A DNA stretch of 64,000 nucleotides from Ophiodon elongatus (Eukaryota > Chordata > Actinopteri > Perciformes > Hexagrammidae): assembly GCA_016806645.1 (NCBI GenBank), contig JACSYO010001581.1, forward strand, positions 434,001-498,000. Direction: 5' to 3'. The position numbers were made by a program, and so were the translations under genes. The notes under the pieces are model-generated. The model saw nothing but the letters and a program-made list of their open reading frames with translations, was not told the origin of the DNA and ran no database searches. Positions 10,640-21,477 of the stretch are shown piece after piece. The number at the start of each line of letters is the position of its first letter. Within the stretch, counting starts at the first letter, position 1.

Positions 10640-11634
10640 GGAGGCATGTGTTCCATGTACCCACGGGTTGTAACTCACTAGCTAAGACATAGCATGAGCG
10701 TCTCACGTTTTGCAAACTTCAAATGAATCCAGTGGGTATAAAAATGTCGAAAGATTATTCAACAGGTTTGTTCACTCTTTCTAACACTAATACGTTTCCG
10801 TTTAAAACCCCGGTGAAACAAAAAACGGTCGTCTCAGCATTATTTTTCTAATTGATTTCTGTCCATACTAGCAAGCCCGCAAACGAATATCACATGACTA
10901 TTCACTATCAATAATAAATGGTTGTGCTTGGTACTTAAGATCTTCCTCTATATTTTTACTCTATATACTATACACAAATTTCGTGGAAAAAACATATTTT
11001 TCAAACTTAGTTACAACAAGGGGTCTAGCAGCAATAACACAGAATCAGATGAAGTATGTTGTGAAAACAGGAAAGAGAGAAACTGAATATGGCAGAAAAT
11101 TTACAACAGGCGTTGCATAGTTGAATATCACTGTGTTATGGACACGTGAGGACCATTACCGTGGTCGGCCAATATCGTGTAGAACAATAATCTCCTCACA
11201 TAACTCAAATGTACTCTCCACCACTGAAGCCATATCAGCATTAGTAAGATTTGTCTCCAAATAATACTAATGAGATTCCTTCTCTATAAACTCCTTTGGC
11301 ATATTGTATTAAGAATCTTCTTTAAGATTATTCCACTAATGTGGCAATAATTGAGCAGCTTTTTGTCTGGTGAAGGAAACTGTATATAAGTTTTATATAC
11401 AGCATTTTGTAATGCAATATATATATATATGTGTATAAAAACTATATATCCACAAAGTACTGACATGACTGCTTTGATCTGTGTCGTGTGTGTTGGTGTG
11501 TATTGTATGTCCCTCTTGCCGCTCTGCTGTGTTTGACCAATCAATGACAGACATCATCAGTTCTAACGCCACTGGGAGATGGAGCAGGAAGAGGTGAAAA
11601 ACAAGATGACGCTTAATTCCTGTCTGTATGTACA
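10640..11634. other. Unique AT-rich sequence
   Basis: No gene, RNA or classifiable repeat was recognised. A short (AT)n lies near 11418. Confidence 0.5.

Positions 11635-11672
<38 letters not shown>
11635..11672. repeat. (TA)n microsatellite
   Basis: A perfect alternating TA run of 38 bp. The plus-strand YIYIYI frame across it is an artefact. Confidence 0.95.
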
Positions 11673-11674
<2 letters not shown>

Positions 11675-11676
<2 letters not shown>

Positions 11677-12400
11677 TAACTTTTCGAGGATGTGGAGGAT
11701 GTGGAGGCTCCTTTTAAAGCTAATCCCATCACATAAAACATTCTCTGATTTTTATGTGACAAAGCTTTTATTATTGTTCGAGCTGCTGAGTGTTTGCCAA
11801 GGTAGCCGAGGGATCTCATGATGGCGTTGTCCGGTGGTCCTGTATTCCTCCGGTTCAATCAGATCAACATGAATTTAGCAGTTTGATATTCATGTGCCCC
11901 AGAGGACAAACTTACTGACCCCTTGATCTTGTTGAGATCTTGGAGGAACGTGTTTGGTTATTAGCAAGTATGAAAACAAAATCATTGATATCAATAAAAG
12001 TATTAATATGAATAGGATTTTTAACATACATTAACAATAACGGGGCACCCCTCTTGGATCAGGGCCAAAAAACAAACTGTGGAGTCTCTAAATCAGTGTT
12101 CACTCACAATATCAATAGTGTAATATTCCACATCCAGAGGAAACAGTGAAGGCTGAATTCGAGCACAGGCTATTACATCCAACTATTATTACAACACATA
12201 TTCACACAATAATCACAGAAACTAATCATAAAAAGTTTATTTACTTAATATTACAGATTAAAACCGATACTATATATCAACAAACATTGATTATACAACT
12301 ACAATCATACTACGTAAAGGCAACAAACAGTCACGTAGTGAGGACTGGGTATGTGAGGGTGTGTGTGTGTGTTTAGAAGAAGGGGGGGGTTAGGGGGGAA
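11675..12400. other. Unique AT-rich sequence
   Basis: No gene was recognised. It includes a short GT run and a G-run near 12360-12395. It may belong to the same long repeat as 12401-13175, but no internal match supports that. Confidence 0.4.
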
Positions 12401-12871
12401 AAAGGAAAGAGCGAGGGAACAAGATGGCGGACGTAGTTGCAGAAGTGATTACGCTGCGCAAAACAAAAAAAATGGCGGCATGGCTGCGATTATTTAACGG
12501 AGAATAAAACACAACCAGAAGTGCAAAAAATAGCAGTAAAAGTGCAGAGCTATGTGCCAGATAAATAACAGTATGAATGTAAATAACAGATAAATAATAA
12601 AAAAAGAAAAATAACAGTATGAGCAGTATGAGTAGTATAAGTAGTAAAGCACAACAGCGTGGAACAACACTGTCACAGCAGCAACAAGCACAACAGTTAT
12701 TTTACACAACACTGAACGGGACTTGGCGGTCCGTAAAATACACAACAGCATGGTAACAGTAGAGTTAAACTTAGACAAAGCAAGGTTACAAACACACTAT
12801 GACCTTTCTCTGCCCAGGCTCAAGCCTCTTACTTGAGATTGCTTCGTAGCGGGTAGTGCGTTTCTTCGGAT
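12401..12871. other. Region with two ATGGCGG (YY1-like) motifs
   Basis: AAGATGGCGGAC at 12422 and AAAATGGCGGCATGG at 12469 match the YY1-type AANATGGCGG core. Such sites are found near promoters of host genes and of some retroelements. The rest is an AT-rich, TAATAAATAACAGTATGAG-rich tract. No reading frame longer than about 25 codons follows either ATG. Confidence 0.35.
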
Positions 12872-13175
12872 TTCTTTCTCTATTTGGGAACCGGAGCTCC
12901 ACGGGTTCAGCGAGCTACGAGGCGGACGAATCTTTTGTACGACAGCGGCGATTCATTCTTTGGATTTGTAGGCTGAATTTCTCTAAGCCTAGAACCTTAC
13001 CGCTCTAATGGCGGGTTAACGACGGGTTAACGGCGAGCTGATTCTCATCTGGCGGCAGAGAAAACAACAAACGTCGACTTGAAGAATCCGGAAACTCTGT
13101 GATCTTCCTTCTGCAGGTTAAGGTGGCGTAGCACGGGACAAGTTATCCCTTTTTTCTTTTGGGATCCAAAAACAG
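12872..13175 (-). repeat. Unclassified repeat, copy B of an inverted pair
   Basis: The reverse complement carries the landmarks of 9265-9515: GTTTTTGGATCC, GGGATAACTTGTCCCGT, CTTAACCTGCAGAAGGAAGA and GGAGCTCCGG. The two copies face each other about 3.4 kb apart, so the intervening DNA could form a hairpin or be inverted by recombination. Class unknown. Confidence 0.6.
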
Positions 13176-13208
13176 TTGGGAGGTGAAAAATTATGAAGAA
13201 ATGGATAG

Positions 13209-13210
<2 letters not shown>

Positions 13211-13239
<29 letters not shown>
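13211..13239. repeat. (AT)n microsatellite
   Basis: A perfect AT run of 29 bp, next to the right edge of repeat copy B. Confidence 0.95.
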
Positions 13240-13243
<4 letters not shown>

Positions 13244-14137
13244 AATATATATTTTTTTAATAAAATAATTTTCATCTAGGGAGTTGGCTGGCTCAGCCAG
13301 ATAAATGCACACACCCTCATACAAATACTCACATATGACCATTTATATACAAACAAAAATGAACCGATCCCCAGATGATGAACCCTAGAATGTCCTCTAG
13401 TGCCACACGCAGCACAAATAGTCAACTTTATACATTCATCTGATCAGATATCCATTAACTTTGCTGGGCACATTCATGTTTCCCAGGTCAGAAACCCTTT
13501 TTTTTTAGTGCCATCCTCAGGACAAACATTTTTTGGTCTTAGTCCTAAACTGTTTAGACCAGAAACTAAATCCTACTGCAGCATTAGAGTCTGAATATAA
13601 AATGAAGATCAGGAAATAGATTGGGTTAACAGTGGAAACTGTAGTTAAAGCAAGTTGAGGGTTAAAGTTTAAGGAATAAGCTTTAAGGAATGAACACAGC
13701 CAATGGAAAGTCCTTAAGCACAGTAAAACCAGCGTGAGGTTGTGTATGCTCATTCACTCTTGTCTGTCAATATCCTCCAGCAGACTGCCCAGAGAATTAA
13801 AAAACATCTCTCCCTTAATTCACTCCCAGACATGTTATTTAAAGTTATTAACCTCAATTTGCCCAAAAAGGACAAATCTGCATTAGACCACCGCCTCTCA
13901 AGCAGAGGCCCTGTCGCCAACCGCCGTCCATCTCCCTCCGCTCCTAATGGGGTCTCTGCTTAATCAAAATTCAGCCATCAGATCTTGATATTGAATCATC
14001 TTTTAATTGGGAGCTACATTCTGGTTAATAGTTTTATAATTCGCAGGCTCTAATAGTCTCACCACTGGGATCCGCTCCAGTTTTTCTTGCTCGGTTGAAG
14101 CTGCCACAGCGGTGAGGACTTTTGCACTCACACATTT

Positions 14138-14140
<3 letters not shown>
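13240..14140. other. Unique sequence, no gene recognised
   Basis: Ordinary noncoding composition. The frames at 13400-13963 lack domain motifs or splice support. Confidence 0.5.
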
Positions 14141-14228
<88 letters not shown>

Positions 14229-14283
14229 TATAAAGATACATATGTGTGTGTATATGTAGAGTATGTACCCTTTTTCCTCTCCT

Positions 14284-14339
<56 letters not shown>
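14141..14339. repeat. Double (CA)n microsatellite
   Basis: An 86-bp CA run (14141-14226) and a 53-bp run (14287-14339) are separated by a 60-bp spacer containing TATGTGTGTGTATATGTAG. The spacer has TG-rich sequence on the same strand, so the arms can pair with the CA runs. All overlapping His/Thr or Cys/Val frames are spurious. Confidence 0.97.
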
Positions 14340-14340
<1 letters not shown>

Positions 14341-14672
14341 CCCCTTCACTAGGTATCTCTGCTTGTAATTCCACTAAGTCCAGTTCATATAGGATCCATA
14401 AAATGAGGTTAAATTATCAAATAGGACTCGTCCAGAGCCCCTGAGACTCAGACTCTGAAGCTCACCTCTAAATTTAGCTGCTGAGTAGTCCATTCTTATG
14501 ATGTTTGAAGAAAAGAGGGACTTGTACTGTAGCTGCATTGATGGAGAATGCTGTCCAGCTGGGATATGTCTCGGCTCCTCAGGGATGGACTATTTTTTTG
14601 TTCCCATCAATCTGATTTCTGATTATGGTTAAATGTGTTGATCATATGTAAATGATTCAGGAAGACCCCCCC
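14340..14672. other. Unique sequence, no gene recognised
   Basis: Short single-copy-looking stretch between the CA array and the LINE tail. No landmarks were seen. Confidence 0.45.
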
Positions 14673-15185
14673 AATTTTAATAATAACTTTAATTATATAG
14701 CACCTTTAAAAAGTTTACAAAGTGCTTTGACTGAAAATCAAGACAAAATAAGGTAAAAGTTAAACCCTGATAAAACAGTTCAAAAGGTGAAATGATAAAA
14801 CCAATCGATACGATAAAAATAAAATAAAAAATAAATAAAACAAAAATAATTTAGTCAAATCAACAATAAAACAAGGCAGTAAAGCGACGGCATCACATAA
14901 AAGCCAGTCTGTAAAAATGGGTTTAAAGAAGTGATTTAAAAGAGATTTCTGATTCTGCGAGTCTTATCTCCTCCGGCAGGTCATTCCAAAGCCGAGGCGC
15001 CCTGATGGAAAAAGCATGGTCACCTTTAGTTTTCAGCCTCGACTTTGGAACAGTCTCACCTGAGGATATAAGGCTGTGAGCTGGCTCATAAAGGGTCAAC
15101 ATTTCATATACATATACATATAATTTGGTGCCAGACCCATACATGCTTTAAAAGTGATCAGTAAAATCTTAAAATCCATTGTAAA
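14673..15185 (-). pseudogene. L2-like LINE: C-terminal RT tail and 3' UTR, decayed
   Basis: On the minus strand the block opens with MDFKILLITFKACMG (matching the FKILLLTYKAL segment of the intact L2-like copy at 18.5-20.7 kb), then shifts frame within a CATATACATATA tract. It continues as KTKGDHAFSIRAPRLWNDLP, the usual C-terminal LINE signature, and ends FKSLL. The 3' part (14673-14920) has TATATAGCACCTTTAAAAAG and ACAAAGTGCTTTGAC, typical of the 3' UTR of these elements. It is 5'-truncated to about the last 130 codons and has a frameshift, so it is dead. The endonuclease and catalytic RT domains are absent. Confidence 0.8.
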
Positions 15186-16240
15186 AAGAACAATTTGCTG
15201 TGTACCACCTGGACAGTCTTATACGTACATAATATATTGATAATTCATGCGACAAATTGCATCAAGACTACGTCAAAAGATATTTGCATTGCACATACTC
15301 ACTTAGCAGGCAACACACTGAACTGAAATGCACTTGCCAAAATAAAAAATAAAAATAAAGAAAGTAAAAAAGTTGTCTGTCACTGCGGCTGGATCCTTAC
15401 CATTTATGTCTCATTCCTTCAGGTTAATTTTTCAGTAACTCTGTAATATTTCTGCCTGTACGGCTCTCGTGCTGTGGTGGCGTGATGTGGTGTAACATAA
15501 TCGTAACATACGACTTGGTGGTCTACTCATCTAACGTTGCACTTCAGGGCTAGTCTCTCTCTGCAGGGGGAGCAGTGTTTTGACACGTTGCGTCACCTCT
15601 TCGTAAATCCTGGGCACTACACTGCTACATCCATCATGTGTCGGCAAGAATGATTTGGGATCCCAAAGCGCCACTCCACAGTATACGGCCGCTTGCTTGT
15701 GAGATGCTATTTTGTGATTTTGTCCGGATCGTGTGACAGGCCGGGGGGTCACTGGCCTTCGCTGAGAAGGAGACAGGCAGCGACATCTAGTGTTACAGGA
15801 GCAGAGGAGGAGGTTGTTCAACACACACAGGGATTCAAAGCCCTTTAAAAGGACATTTTTTAATCTGTTTACAACAGGATTTAACAAAACATTTATTGAT
15901 GGTAGTCGTGGACATATCGATAGATTATCGTTTAAAAAACTATTGCAATAATAAGCTGTATAGATATTTTTTATCAGCCCTATTGAATAGTAGTAGGAGT
16001 TCAGTTATTTCCAATTGCATTAAAACTAGTGGTTACGTTTTTTTTCCCTTCTTTTTATTATCCTTTTCCTTTTTGATGATAGGACCTAAATAAAAAATTC
16101 TGATCATATCTATGATTGATGGATTGCCTGCACACGGCTCTCTAAGAGCGCTATCAGTATAAACAATGGCAACAGTCATGACAGAGCTCACAGTGTTGAC
16201 TTGGGTCAAATTGCACCGCTCGTCAATGTCACGCTTTTCC
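15186..16240. other. Unique sequence, no gene recognised
   Basis: The 118-codon minus-strand frame at 15531-15887 lies in a GC-richer patch but has no motif. I saw no terminal repeats here. The right part leads into the promoter-like block at 16241. Confidence 0.45.
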
Positions 16241-16332
16241 CAGGCAGCCAATCAAATCAAGGAAGAGGCGGGCTTTACTACTTGACCACTGCCTTCCTGT
16301 TTTGATGCCGTAAGAAGTGGTAGGAACTGACA
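16241..16332 (+). promoter_or_regulatory. CCAAT and GC-box upstream block (candidate promoter)
   Basis: AGCCAATCAAAT (about 16246) and GAGGCGGGC (about 16265) form a CCAAT box and a GC box about 15 bp apart. They are followed by an ETS-like CTTCCTG (about 16292) and, at 16333, an ATG in strong Kozak context (ACAATGG). Motif order and spacing fit a TATA-less promoter. This is inference from motifs only, and it could equally be the 5' end of a transposon gene. Confidence 0.35.
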
Positions 16333-16415
16333 ATGGCAAATGCAGATGAAAGGTGGATATTAGCGGTTTTCAATTACGATGAACTATATAATTGTGACAT
16401 CAGTTTCTACAGGAG
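16333..16415 (+). CDS. Candidate first exon, MADF-like N-terminus
   Basis: An ATG in strong context (A at -3, G at +4) opens a short frame reading MANADERWILAVFNYDELYN and on to FYR, then AGGAG|GTAAAC, a plausible splice donor at 16416. If unspliced, the frame stops right there. The pattern of a hydrophobic helix, Y..LY and a second Y resembles the start of a MADF (Adf-1/Myb-like) domain. MADF proteins occur as host factors and as the DNA-binding partner encoded by PIF/Harbinger transposons. No second exon was found downstream, so this may be a fragment. The unrelated segment at 30545-30651 has a similar Y.ELYD pattern. Confidence 0.3.
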
Positions 16416-16922
16416 GTAAACGTGTTTCTTTTTGTGTTCACTGAACATTTTGCATCCACTGAAAGATCACTTTGCAGCCAGTGAGCTCATCCTGTCTGCA
16501 GAAGGAAGACACAGACCACTAACTTCACTCTCACTTTAGTTGACTCTCACTGTTTTTCCTGCGTTGCCATATGCAAATGCTGTTAACCCACTGACGAGCA
16601 ATTGTGTCTGTGTTTAACACTGTTAATTGTTTGTGGTGTTCCACGCCATGGGCCCCGGCTTGTCTGAAGCCCTTCTGCTGCATTTTGTCACTTGAAGGAC
16701 CAATGCCTGGATCGACAAAAGAGAGTTCGCTGTCAGGGTTTCTGAGTGAAGAAAGGACAGCTATTGTGTTTCTCCTCAGCTGTCAGGATTCTCTTTGCCT
16801 TGCTTTGAACATGTTCCTCTCTTATTAACCAAGACACACAACACCTACACTCTTCCACGGGCCTCCACACACATATCTCATAGAAACAGATAGTGTGTGA
16901 GTGTAATTCAGCTTTGCCCCAT
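16416..16922. other. Unique sequence, no gene recognised
   Basis: No convincing downstream exon for the 16.3-kb candidate was found, although acceptor-like CTTTAG occurs near 16534. The frame at 16604-16828 has no domain. Confidence 0.4.

Positions 16923-16979
<57 letters not shown>
16923..16979. repeat. (ATC)n trinucleotide repeat
   Basis: About 19 perfect units. The poly-methionine minus-strand frame across it is spurious. Confidence 0.97.
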
Positions 16980-17119
16980 GTCTGCCAATAGGAACTTTTG
17001 TGTGAGATAGCTTCTACTATGAACATGTCAGCCATCTTGGATACTCTCATTCCCCCCATCCCCCTAGACACAACAAACACACCCACACACCCTATGTTTG
17101 CTTGTGTGCCTTTACACAA

Positions 17120-17139
17120 TATATATATATATATATAGT
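17120..17139. repeat. (AT)n microsatellite
   Basis: A 20-bp alternating AT run. Confidence 0.85.
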
Positions 17140-17546
17140 ATTATTGACTATTAATTGACAATGCTAAAGTTAAATAAACTATTGTCTTTTTAAAGAGCAG
17201 CTTTCTGTGATTATTTTGTTTATATGTGTCGTGGTAATGGTCATTGCTGGGATTCGACCCTTCACTGTTCACCTCATGAATGTAAAGTAGTCTTTAAATA
17301 CTGACATTCTGAGTGAACACTCCTCCTTTTGAGACTATCAACGGTTCAGATTCTGGTCTCTGATTCTGGTCCCTCATCCCAGGGTGTAATGTTATTATTA
17401 ATGAATTATTAATAATTCCCTCTGATAATTGCTAATAGTGGAACCTGCCCATTCCAACAAGGTTTTATGTTTTGTCTTGATGTATAATGTTTAGTCATTT
17501 TATTCCCTGGTATTGACAATCGTTCATTCAGTTGTTTTACTGGTTT
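17140..17546. other. Unique AT-rich sequence
   Basis: No gene, repeat end or RNA was recognised. Confidence 0.5.
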
Positions 17547-17826
17547 AAATGGTAAATGGACCTGTACTTGTATAGTGCCTTTCTAGTCTTTTGACCACTC
17601 AAAGTGCTTTCACACTACATGTCATCATTCACCCATTACTACACTGATGGGAGGAGCTACCATGAAAGGTGCCACCTTCCTATCAGGACTAGCTAAGCAT
17701 TCTCACACCAATGGCACATCCTTCGGGAGCAATTTGGGGTTAAGTGTCTTGCCCAAGGACACATCGACATGGACTAGAACCAATGATCTTCTCATTGAGG
17801 GACGACATGCTCCTTCTGAGTCACAC
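17547..17826 (-). mobile_element. tRNA-derived SINE with RTE-like tail, minus strand
   Basis: On the minus strand the head reads TGACTCAGAAGGAGCATG (a Pol III A-box-like segment), then TTGGTTCTAGTCC (a decayed B box). It is followed by a body with TGTCCTTGGGCAAGACACTT and TTTGAGTGGTCAAAAGACTAG, and a tail ending at CATTTACCATTT. The same architecture, better preserved, is at 61783-62073 on the plus strand. SINEs like this borrow a LINE tail for mobilisation, and an RTE-type partner is my inference. The plus-strand frame at 17647-17850 is antisense to the SINE and is not a gene. Confidence 0.8.
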
Positions 17827-18498
17827 AAATACATTCAAAATGGAACTTGAAGCAAGAAAACATTTTGAAATAAAGTTTGAATTCCCCTCATATAGATCCT
17901 GCATACCCAACTAATTTAGAAAATATCTAGCCAGCCCAAGTAAGACTATTGATGCTATCACGGATCTCCTGTACTTTATTTGGCCACCTACTGGTTTTTC
18001 TGTGTAACGTTTTGGTTTGCCTTAAACCAGACCACATCATCAAGCACCAGTTGCCAAGGCTGCGCCCTCTTTTGAGGGAAAGAATCGTTGTCACACAAAG
18101 AGAGCAACAGGAAAATGCCAAAAAGCTGTTGTCTTGCAAGATATTCACTATCAGTAATGTTAATGCCTGAACGATGCTGGTGACAGTTACTACTGATGAA
18201 CAACTAGATTGAGGAGACTGCTGCAGGGGGCAAAAGGATGCTATAGCAACGTCACATCTGCGTATCCCCGTTAAGCCCCCAGAAACATTTTTAGGGGAAA
18301 CACTAATAGGGTAACTCTTTTAATTTATAAATATCCCCATGACACATTCCCAGTTGATAACTTCCATGAAAGTAAATATTTGTTGTATTTCAAGTTTTCT
18401 TAAAATGTATATTTAAATATTCAAATGAGGCATTATATTATTAAATAATGCTAATAAACATACATTTCCAGTACAGAAATTTGAACATTGAATAACAC
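17827..18498. other. Unique sequence, no gene recognised
   Basis: No motif-bearing frame. Overlapping short frames at 17927-18203 on both strands look random. Confidence 0.5.
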
Positions 18499-20705
18499 TT
18501 CAATTCAATTCAATTTATTTTTGTATAGCCCAAAATCACAAATTACAAATTTGCCTCAGAAGGCTTTACAATCTGCACACAATGACATCCTCTGTCCCAG
18601 AACCTCTCATCGACTCAGGAAAAACTCCCCCCAAAAAAACCCTTTCAACAGGGAGAAAATGGAAGAAACCTTCAGGAGAGCAGCAGAGGAGGATCCCTCT
18701 CCCAGAGTACAAAAATAGATGTCATGTGTACAGAATGAACAGCATAACAGAGTTAAAACACGTTCAATTCACATGACAGAAATGATTCATGTAATAGAAG
18801 CAGTAGGTGATGTGGAGGACCACAGCAGGACGTAGGACCAGGGTCCAGATTTAACCACGATCCACAGAAACCTGCGAGGCGAGAAGGCACAAAGACTTCG
18901 GGGATGGAGCAGAGTTAGTAATGTGCATTTATGGTGCATGAATTCATACAGAAGGTAAAATAGAGAAGAATGTGTGTCAGCAGGGCCACGGAAGGAACCA
19001 GGAGGCAGGACCAGGGTCCAGATGCAACCACGATTCGTGGAAACCTGCGAGGCGAGAAAGCACAAAGACTCTGAGGGAAGAAGTAAAGTTAGTAATGTGC
19101 ATTGATAGAACATGAATTCATACAGAAGGAGAGAGAGAAAAGGATAGAGGAGCTCAGTGTATCCTAAGTTGTCCCCCAGCAGTCTAGGCCTATAGCAGCA
19201 TATCAAGGGGCTGGAAAGAATGGACCAGGGCAAACCTGAGCCAGCCCTAACTATAAGCGCTATCAAAGAGGAAAGTCTTAAGTCTACTCTTAAATGTGGT
19301 CACTGTGTCTGCCCCCCGGACTGAAAGTGGAAGCTGGTTCCATAGAAGAGGAGCTTGATAACTGAAGGCTCTGGCTCCCATCCTACTTTTTAAGACTCTA
19401 GGAACCACAAGCAGCCCCACATTCAGTGAGCGCAGCTCTCTAGTGGGGTAATATGGTACTATGAGATCCTTAAGATATGATGGTGCCTCACCAATTAAGG
19501 CTTTGTAGGTGAGGAGAAGGATTTTAAATTCGACTCTGGATTTTACAGGAAGCCAGTGAAGAGAAGCTAATACAGGAGTAATATGATCTCTTTTCTTAGT
19601 TTTTGTTAGTACACGAGCTGCAGCATTCTGGATCAACTGGAGAGATTTAAGAGACTTATTAGAGCAGCCTGATAATAAGGAATTACAGTAGTCCAGTCTA
19701 GAAGTAACAAATGCGTGAACTAATTTTTCTGCATCGCTTTGAGACAGGATGTGTCTAATTTTTGAAATGTTACGTAGGTGAAAAAAGGCAGTCCTTGAGA
19801 TTTGTTTTACGTGAGAGTTAAAGGACAAGTCCTGATCAAAGACAACTCCGAGATTCTTTACGGTGGTGCTGGATGCCATGGCAATGTCATCAAGAGAAAC
19901 CACATCATTAGATAGTTGATTTCGGAGGTGTTCTGGGCCTAGTAAAATAACTTCAGTTTTGTCTGAGTTTAACATCAGGAAGTTGCAGGTCATCCATGTT
20001 TTTATATCTTTGAGACATGCTTGAAGTTTAGCAAGCTGGTTGGTTTCGCCTGGCTTGATCGATAGATATAATTGAGTATCATCAGCATAAGAATGAAAGT
20101 CTATGGAGTGTTTTCTGATAATATTGCCCAAAGGAAGCATATATAAGGTGAACAAGATTGGTCCAAGCACAGAACCCTGTGGAACTCCGTGACTGATGTT
20201 GGTGGTCATCGAGGATTCATCGTTTACATATACAAATTGAGATTGATCTGATAAATAGGATTTAAACCAGCTTAATGCGGTGCCTTTAATGCCAATCAAA
20301 TGTTCTAATCTCTGTAATAGGATGTGATGGTCAATGGTGTCGAACGCAGCAGTAAGGTCTAACAAGACAAGGACAGAGACAAGTCCTCCATCTGATGCAA
20401 CTAGAAGATCACTAGCAATTTTCACCAGTGCTGTCTCTGTGCTGTGGTGTTTTCTAAATCCTGACTGAAAATCCTTGAATAAACTATTGTTATGTAGAAA
20501 GTCACACAACTGATTTGCAACTACTTTCTCAAGGATCTTAGAGAGGAAGGGAAGGTTAGAGATCGGTCTATAGTTAGCCAACACCTCTGGATCAAGAGTG
20601 GGCTTCTTGAGAAGAGGCTTAATCACAGCTACTTTAAAAGACTGTGGTACATGGCCTGTTAGTAAAGACAGATTGACAATATCCAGCAAACAGGTACTCA
20701 CTTCT
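18499..20705 (-). mobile_element. L2-like LINE, 5'-truncated, with long open RT frame
   Basis: The element is read right to left. It starts abruptly inside the RT region near 20705 (5' truncation, with no endonuclease domain). It carries the 484-codon frame listed separately, then a 3' UTR of about 748 bp. The 3' end has GTGATTTTGGGCTATACAAA and finishes in a TGAATTGAATTGAATTG-type short tandem repeat, the usual terminus of L2-clade elements in fish. The 3' UTR holds two direct repeats of about 150 bp offset by 173 bp. It is the least decayed element in the window. No clear target duplication was found. Confidence 0.9.
19247..20701 (-). CDS. LINE reverse transcriptase (L2-like), N-terminally truncated
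   Basis: The 484-residue open frame encodes most of a non-LTR retrotransposon ORF2. Fingers: NYRPISNLPFLSKILEKV at about residues 43-60. Motif 2 region: FQSGFRKHHSTETALVK at 78-94. Motif A: LLDLTAAFDTIDH at 113-125, with catalytic Asp115. Motif B: HGVPQGSVLGPILFTLYM at 171-188. Motif C: SYADDTQLY at 204-212, with both catalytic Asp. Motif D: LNSDKTEVILLG at 244-255. The C-terminal region keeps SLHWLPVKSRVEFKILLLTY and the APLLWNQLPLSVR signature, ending near FLFDSAYS. All polymerase residues I can check are intact and there are no stops, so the copy is probably young. The apurinic-type endonuclease that full-length elements carry upstream is missing. The first Met is internal to the family protein and is only the first ATG of the truncated frame. 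Confidence 0.92.
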   Translation of the reverse strand: MSTCLLDIVNLSLLTGHVPQSFKVAVIKPLLKKPTLDPEVLANYRPISNLPFLSKILEKVVANQLCDFLHNNSLFKDFQSGFRKHHSTETALVKIASDLLVASDGGLVSVLVLLDLTAAFDTIDHHILLQRLEHLIGIKGTALSWFKSYLSDQSQFVYVNDESSMTTNISHGVPQGSVLGPILFTLYMLPLGNIIRKHSIDFHSYADDTQLYLSIKPGETNQLAKLQACLKDIKTWMTCNFLMLNSDKTEVILLGPEHLRNQLSNDVVSLDDIAMASSTTVKNLGVVFDQDLSFNSHVKQISRTAFFHLRNISKIRHILSQSDAEKLVHAFVTSRLDYCNSLLSGCSNKSLKSLQLIQNAAARVLTKTKKRDHITPVLASLHWLPVKSRVEFKILLLTYKALIGEAPSYLKDLIVPYYPTRELRSLNVGLLVVPRVLKSRMGARAFSYQAPLLWNQLPLSVRGADTVTTFKSRLKTFLFDSAYS

Positions 20706-21477
20706 AAAGGATATTAATGTAAAGAACCATGCTCAGTTATTGTCGCACAAGCTTTGATAGCTTGTTAACAATATTGCTTCTTAGCAGGTTGGCAGCAATA
20801 TTAGCTTGCTAGTGTTATTGTGCTAAATGTATCAATAGTCATGTCCTTCTTATAAAGTGTCTGTTTATTCGGAGTTTAGTAGTTTTACACATTTTTGTAT
20901 TACACTCTCAAAATACACAATAATAGCAACTTTGCAGCGTTCAACCATTTTAAAAACAGTTTTTTTTAAGTAATGGTTGTGGACATACACGTTTTCAATA
21001 TATACCTTTGTGAATTTCAATAAGTCTTATCGTTATCCAAAATGATACAGCAGTACTAGAAGTTATTTGCCTGTGAAGTACTTTTGGATTCAAAATAATT
21101 GTTTTAAACAGCTCCTCAAGTGTATACCATCAGCTGCATGCAGATCTGAAAATATGTAGGCATAATTAAGAATTTAGGCTGTGCCGTGTTGGTAGTGAAT
21201 GGTTGAAGGCACAGACAAGAGACAGAGAATAGCAAGTAGCTTGATGTTTACATTGGGACATTCAGAGAGTTTCTTTAGCGAACGCGGGGCCAGGGGTTGA
21301 TGGAGAAAGGTGAGAGGAGAAAGATGCAGCTGGGTGAAATGGAGAAAGCAGGGCACGCCTTTGTTGTCCTTTTCTATTCTTCTTCTCTCTTCTCCCCAGA
21401 GGGCTGATTTGCTATTGATTAGCAGGCGGGCTCTGTACCTGTGTCATTCCAGAAGTAAAACTCTTATGGTGTGTTCA
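20706..21477. other. Unique AT-rich sequence
   Basis: No gene was recognised. The stretch lies between the LINE 5' truncation point and the repeat at 21478. Confidence 0.5.

Noticed and set aside
16733..17119. 128-codon frame with a poly-Met stretch
   Set aside because: The poly-Met comes from the (ATC)n repeat, and the flanks have no family resemblance.
17647..17850. 67-codon plus-strand frame
   Set aside because: Antisense to the SINE at 17547-17826.
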